The notes under the pieces: generated by a model
Database searches by the model: none
The model's input: the letters and a program-made list of their open reading frames with translations, nothing else
Told to the model about the DNA's origin: nothing
Assembly: GCA_914767715.1 (NCBI GenBank)
Contig: OU612065.1
Coordinates: 20,460,001-20,524,000 of the forward strand
DNA length: 64,000 nucleotides
Direction of reading: 5' to 3'
Source: Membranipora membranacea
Lineage: Eukaryota; Bryozoa; Gymnolaemata; Cheilostomatida; Membraniporidae
Made by a program: the position numbers and the translations under genes
Shown: positions 61,701 to 64,000 of the stretch, in pieces
Layout: every line of letters begins with the position of its first letter
How positions within the stretch are numbered: position 1 is the stretch's first letter

Positions 61701-63891
61701 AAACGACTTCTATTCCAACCGTTGGTGCTCAAGAGACTCCTAGCATACATTTTTGTTCAATCAGAACCATAATTGGCAATTGATACTTAAAAAAGGATAA
61801 TATGTTTTAAGTGGCATAATAAAAAATTACTATCGCTTCCAAGGAGGAATAGTTACTCCTTGTTGCTACCGACCGATTTCTTTTACAGAAAGAAAAATAT
61901 AGATATTTACATATGTCCGTGGGAACTATCCTGTTCAGAAATAATCTAATTTACATTATATTAACAGGTGTTGGTGTCCGGTGAAGGTTTTATCCCAACT
62001 GCTGCAGATGTTAGGAGGAAGAAGAGAGACACTTTGACCTCGATTGGCCAAATCACAAGAACAAGCTCAGGTTTGTAATACAAAACTCTCATTGTGATCA
62101 GGGAGAATTCTCCCTGTTGTGATCCATTAAAATCTTCATACCATTTCGCGTAATGTTAGTGAAATCATGTAACACAACTCATAGCAAGGCTGTGACAGGC
62201 CATTTGTTAGCTTTATAGCTTCTCTGCCTGTCAAAGAAGACTGAAGGCGTCTGTGGTCTGATAAAGAAATTTCTTGAATGTGTAGATTTTGAAGAGAGTT
62301 TGTACCTTCTATTTTATTACCAGGTGGTTACTTGAATATTGATAACTACTATGCATCGGGTGACTTAATGCCACCAGGTAAGATTACAGATATGTCACTG
62401 AAAGCAGCGCTGAGAGAAGATAATACTTTTCGTATTGGGTGGTCAGCGCCCGGAGATGATTTCTTCCAGGGCACTGGTAAGGCTTCGCACATTCAATTAA
62501 CCCTAGAGAAATAACTTTGGTGACTTAACGTTAGCTACCACTAATTTTAGGTAGCTAAGTTGGGAGCCTATGTAATATAAAGCATGTGTGTCAAGAATCT
62601 CACTATTGCAGGCGTGTGAAAAAAGGCGAACATTTTCTGCTGAAAATGCTTAACTCCTCTAGGGTAATGCCAATAGCTTATGTGCACTGACTACAAGAAA
62701 AACTGATGGTGAAATTAAGATCCCAAATTAATAATGCTCTAAAGATACTCAGAGGGATAATATTTTTGTTCATTTCATATATCGATTTAGATCACCAACT
62801 TACAAAACTTACAAAAAAAATTATATGAGACAAAAAGTATAAAAATGAAGACTGTGTTAATGATAGAGATTTTGTTTTACAGTATCAGGATATGACTTTC
62901 AAGTATCAGATCGCAGAAGATCAGGTTTTAACACTTTACCATTGGAGGCCATCATAAGTAATCTGACAGAGCTAATCCAACAGCCAGGGAGCCAGGTGGA
63001 GATTACTGTGGATGTCAGTAAGTTAAGAGAAAATATTTACTTAGAAAGAAAGTTGCAAATGGCCTCAATGCTTTATGGGGTTAGGGTCAATCATTTGGCA
63101 AAGTTATATAGGAATATTGAAAAAAATTACCTCTAGAGTAATTGAGATAAAGTTGACAATAGGACCAAGGCAAATAAGTATTGCGAGAAGTGAGGCTGGA
63201 ATGACTGGTTGTTAGCACGACCATTAATAAGACGCCAAAGTAAGGACATGGTACTTGAAGACAAGCATGAACACTGGTGAGACAACTACAAATCGTTAGC
63301 TTGAAAGGCCAGGCTAAAGTGTCAAAAACTCTAGATGCTCATGACAACCATGCTATAAATACACCATATACAATGGCTCAAACTGGAATTAGTAATATGT
63401 GGCGGCATTCACTTATGCTTTCAGTTCCAAATTCTTAACACTATCTCTTCCTCTATTTATTTTCAGGTCAGTTGAACAATTCTCTGTTCGGTGTTGGGAC
63501 GTCAGATGAGATAGACACTTATTTCTTCAGAGTGAGGGCTGTAGATGAAAATGGAAACGAAGCTGTTTGGTCGAACACTGTATCAGCCACCTTTGTAGAT
63601 CCCGCTTTCTTTGAATGGCCGGTATGTACAATATTAATACAAACATGAAACCGTATTAAGTTCCTCTATATACTAGATAAAAGCGCCTGTCCTGCTCTAG
63701 CAGGCCTGTAGGCCAGACCTAAAACTTAACAAGTGAATTGGCTAATAAAAATAAATAAAAAGGTTATTTACCTCCAAATGAAGTCACCTTCAAGAAATTA
63801 GCACTATCATAATATTTAAACAAACTTTCTATTTTAGAGTCAGCTTACTAACACATTAGTATTTGAGGGTCCTGGTACGTTTATTAAATAA
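52708..63891 (+). CDS. CLCA-family secreted VWA protein (19 exons, complete)
   Basis: CLCA proteins are secreted or membrane-associated metalloprotease/VWA proteins that modulate calcium-activated chloride channels. Exons: 52708-52893, 54180-54296, 54552-54711, 55470-55590, 55803-55965, 56244-56379, 56745-56962, 57740-57967, 58300-58436, 58823-58967, 59548-59757, 60677-60832, 61204-61324, 61528-61613, 61968-62070, 62324-62476, 62883-63017, 63467-63621, 63838-63891. Phases agree throughout, giving 927 residues. A signal peptide (MLASKYWLILAGTILTIAVV) is followed by a CLCA N-domain with REFAHLRWGVFDE near residue 160, a VWA domain (DRSGS at 361, T432, D465), a beta-rich region, and a fibronectin-III-like end (FRVRAVDENGNEAVWSN). 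An acceptor ending at 52688 implies a 5' UTR intron. The final exon ends at TAA with no membrane span. Confidence 0.92.
52960..53110. repeat. Dispersed repeat in the first CLCA coding intron, with a short tandem duplication
   Basis: The unit GCTAGTATTGAGGTGACCTA is present twice (about 52960-53007). The following GTTAGCTAGCTCC...GAGCTCATATTAT resembles 62518-62660 in a later intron of the same gene (GGTGACTTAACGTTAGCTA...GGGAGCCTATGTAATA). Confidence 0.55.
54180..56379 (+). CDS. CLCA N-terminal metalloprotease-like domain exons
   Basis: Exons 54180-54296, 54552-54711, 55470-55590, 55803-55965 and 56244-56379 encode the CLCA catalytic and Cys-rich domain: LYFKEISILVPGSW, YTLQPGLCGQEADYVHLTPS, REFAHLRWGVFDED, then Cys-containing segments KCTQDVLG and VVQFCENSTE. 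The HEXXH motif reads REFAH, so the first zinc-ligand His is Arg while the Glu and second His remain. An alternative in-frame acceptor at 55433 would add 12 residues before this motif. I chose 55470 because family spacing is closer to the shorter form. Confidence 0.85.
56745..58967 (+). CDS. CLCA VWA domain exons with intact MIDAS
   Basis: Exons 56745-56962, 57740-57967, 58300-58436 and 58823-58967 encode the von Willebrand A domain. It starts at EFVCLTLDRSGSMA, where D361-x-S363-x-S365 form the first metal-ion-dependent adhesion motif. T432 in GGGTNIGSG and D465 in VLVLSDGEG complete the MIDAS. The domain ends with GGLKYFTGDEDAAVGLQDAL. All metal-coordinating positions are present, unlike the protease motif. 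Confidence 0.88.
60266..60605 (-). mobile_element. 5'-truncated non-LTR retrotransposon fragment in a CLCA intron
   Basis: An antisense ORF of 111 codons matches the C-terminus of the element at 17561-20940: SYAAPSWYPYIAKYDKDKLE (compare [14 protein letters not shown]) and PRLEHYADRLAFLKLEELNV (compare [20 protein letters not shown]). It ends FFRYF-stop at 60266. Only the last third of the RT reading frame was inserted or survives. It ends about 70 bases before a CLCA exon acceptor. Confidence 0.8.
62518..62660. repeat. Second copy of the CLCA intron dispersed repeat
   Basis: GGTGACTTAACGTTAGCTAC and later AATCTCACTATTGCAGGCGT and GGCGAACATTTTCTGC align with 52989-53130 (GGTGACCTAATGTTAGCTAG, AATTTCACTATTTGAAGC, GACGAAAGTTTGCTCCTGC). 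The copies are diverged, so this is an old interspersed repeat. Confidence 0.5.
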
Positions 63892-64000
63892 GCGGCCATC
63901 CCCAGTGATGAGAGTAATTCAGCCATTGACTGTGCCGACTAGATTTTTAGTCACTTTCAAAGAAATCATTCTCAGAAGACGTAATTGCCCACCTTCCGCT

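Overview
This is animal nuclear DNA. The genes are split into many short exons with GT..AG introns, and every exon pair I joined keeps reading phase. The window is AT-rich and its introns are full of transposon remains. The gene set (a ciliary transition-zone protein, a NELF subunit, a Gemin, a CLCA) means a metazoan. The repeat mix and protein divergence suggest a marine invertebrate, but I cannot name the species. Gene calls rest on recognising family sequence and on phase-consistent splice sites; no search was run.

Layout: (1) 1285-40135, + strand: 28 exons of CC2D2A (ciliary transition zone), with the 5' end outside the window and the stop codon present. Its introns hold a decayed non-LTR retrotransposon split by a hAT MITE, a second RT fragment, a 1 kb non-autonomous hAT, two near-identical TTAA-flanked MITEs, a MITE family carrying a tRNA-like module, and a minisatellite grown out of a 5' splice site. 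(2) 42002-47942, - strand: a complete 12-exon NELFA gene, convergent with CC2D2A. (3) 49327-50370, + strand: a small COA3-like ORF whose stop codon abuts a splice donor, then the two coding exons of GEMIN7. This may be a dicistronic transcript, divergent from NELFA. (4) 52708-63891, + strand: a complete 19-exon CLCA-family gene with signal peptide, degenerate metalloprotease motif (REFAH in place of HEXXH), intact VWA MIDAS and no C-terminal membrane anchor.

The four loci do not form one pathway. CC2D2A serves cilia, NELFA transcription pausing, GEMIN7 snRNP assembly, the COA3-like ORF cytochrome c oxidase assembly, and CLCA is a secreted VWA protein. The most unusual points are the minisatellite of about 15 consensus 5' splice sites beginning at a CC2D2A exon end, the COA3-like/GEMIN7 arrangement, and the lost zinc ligand in the CLCA protein.
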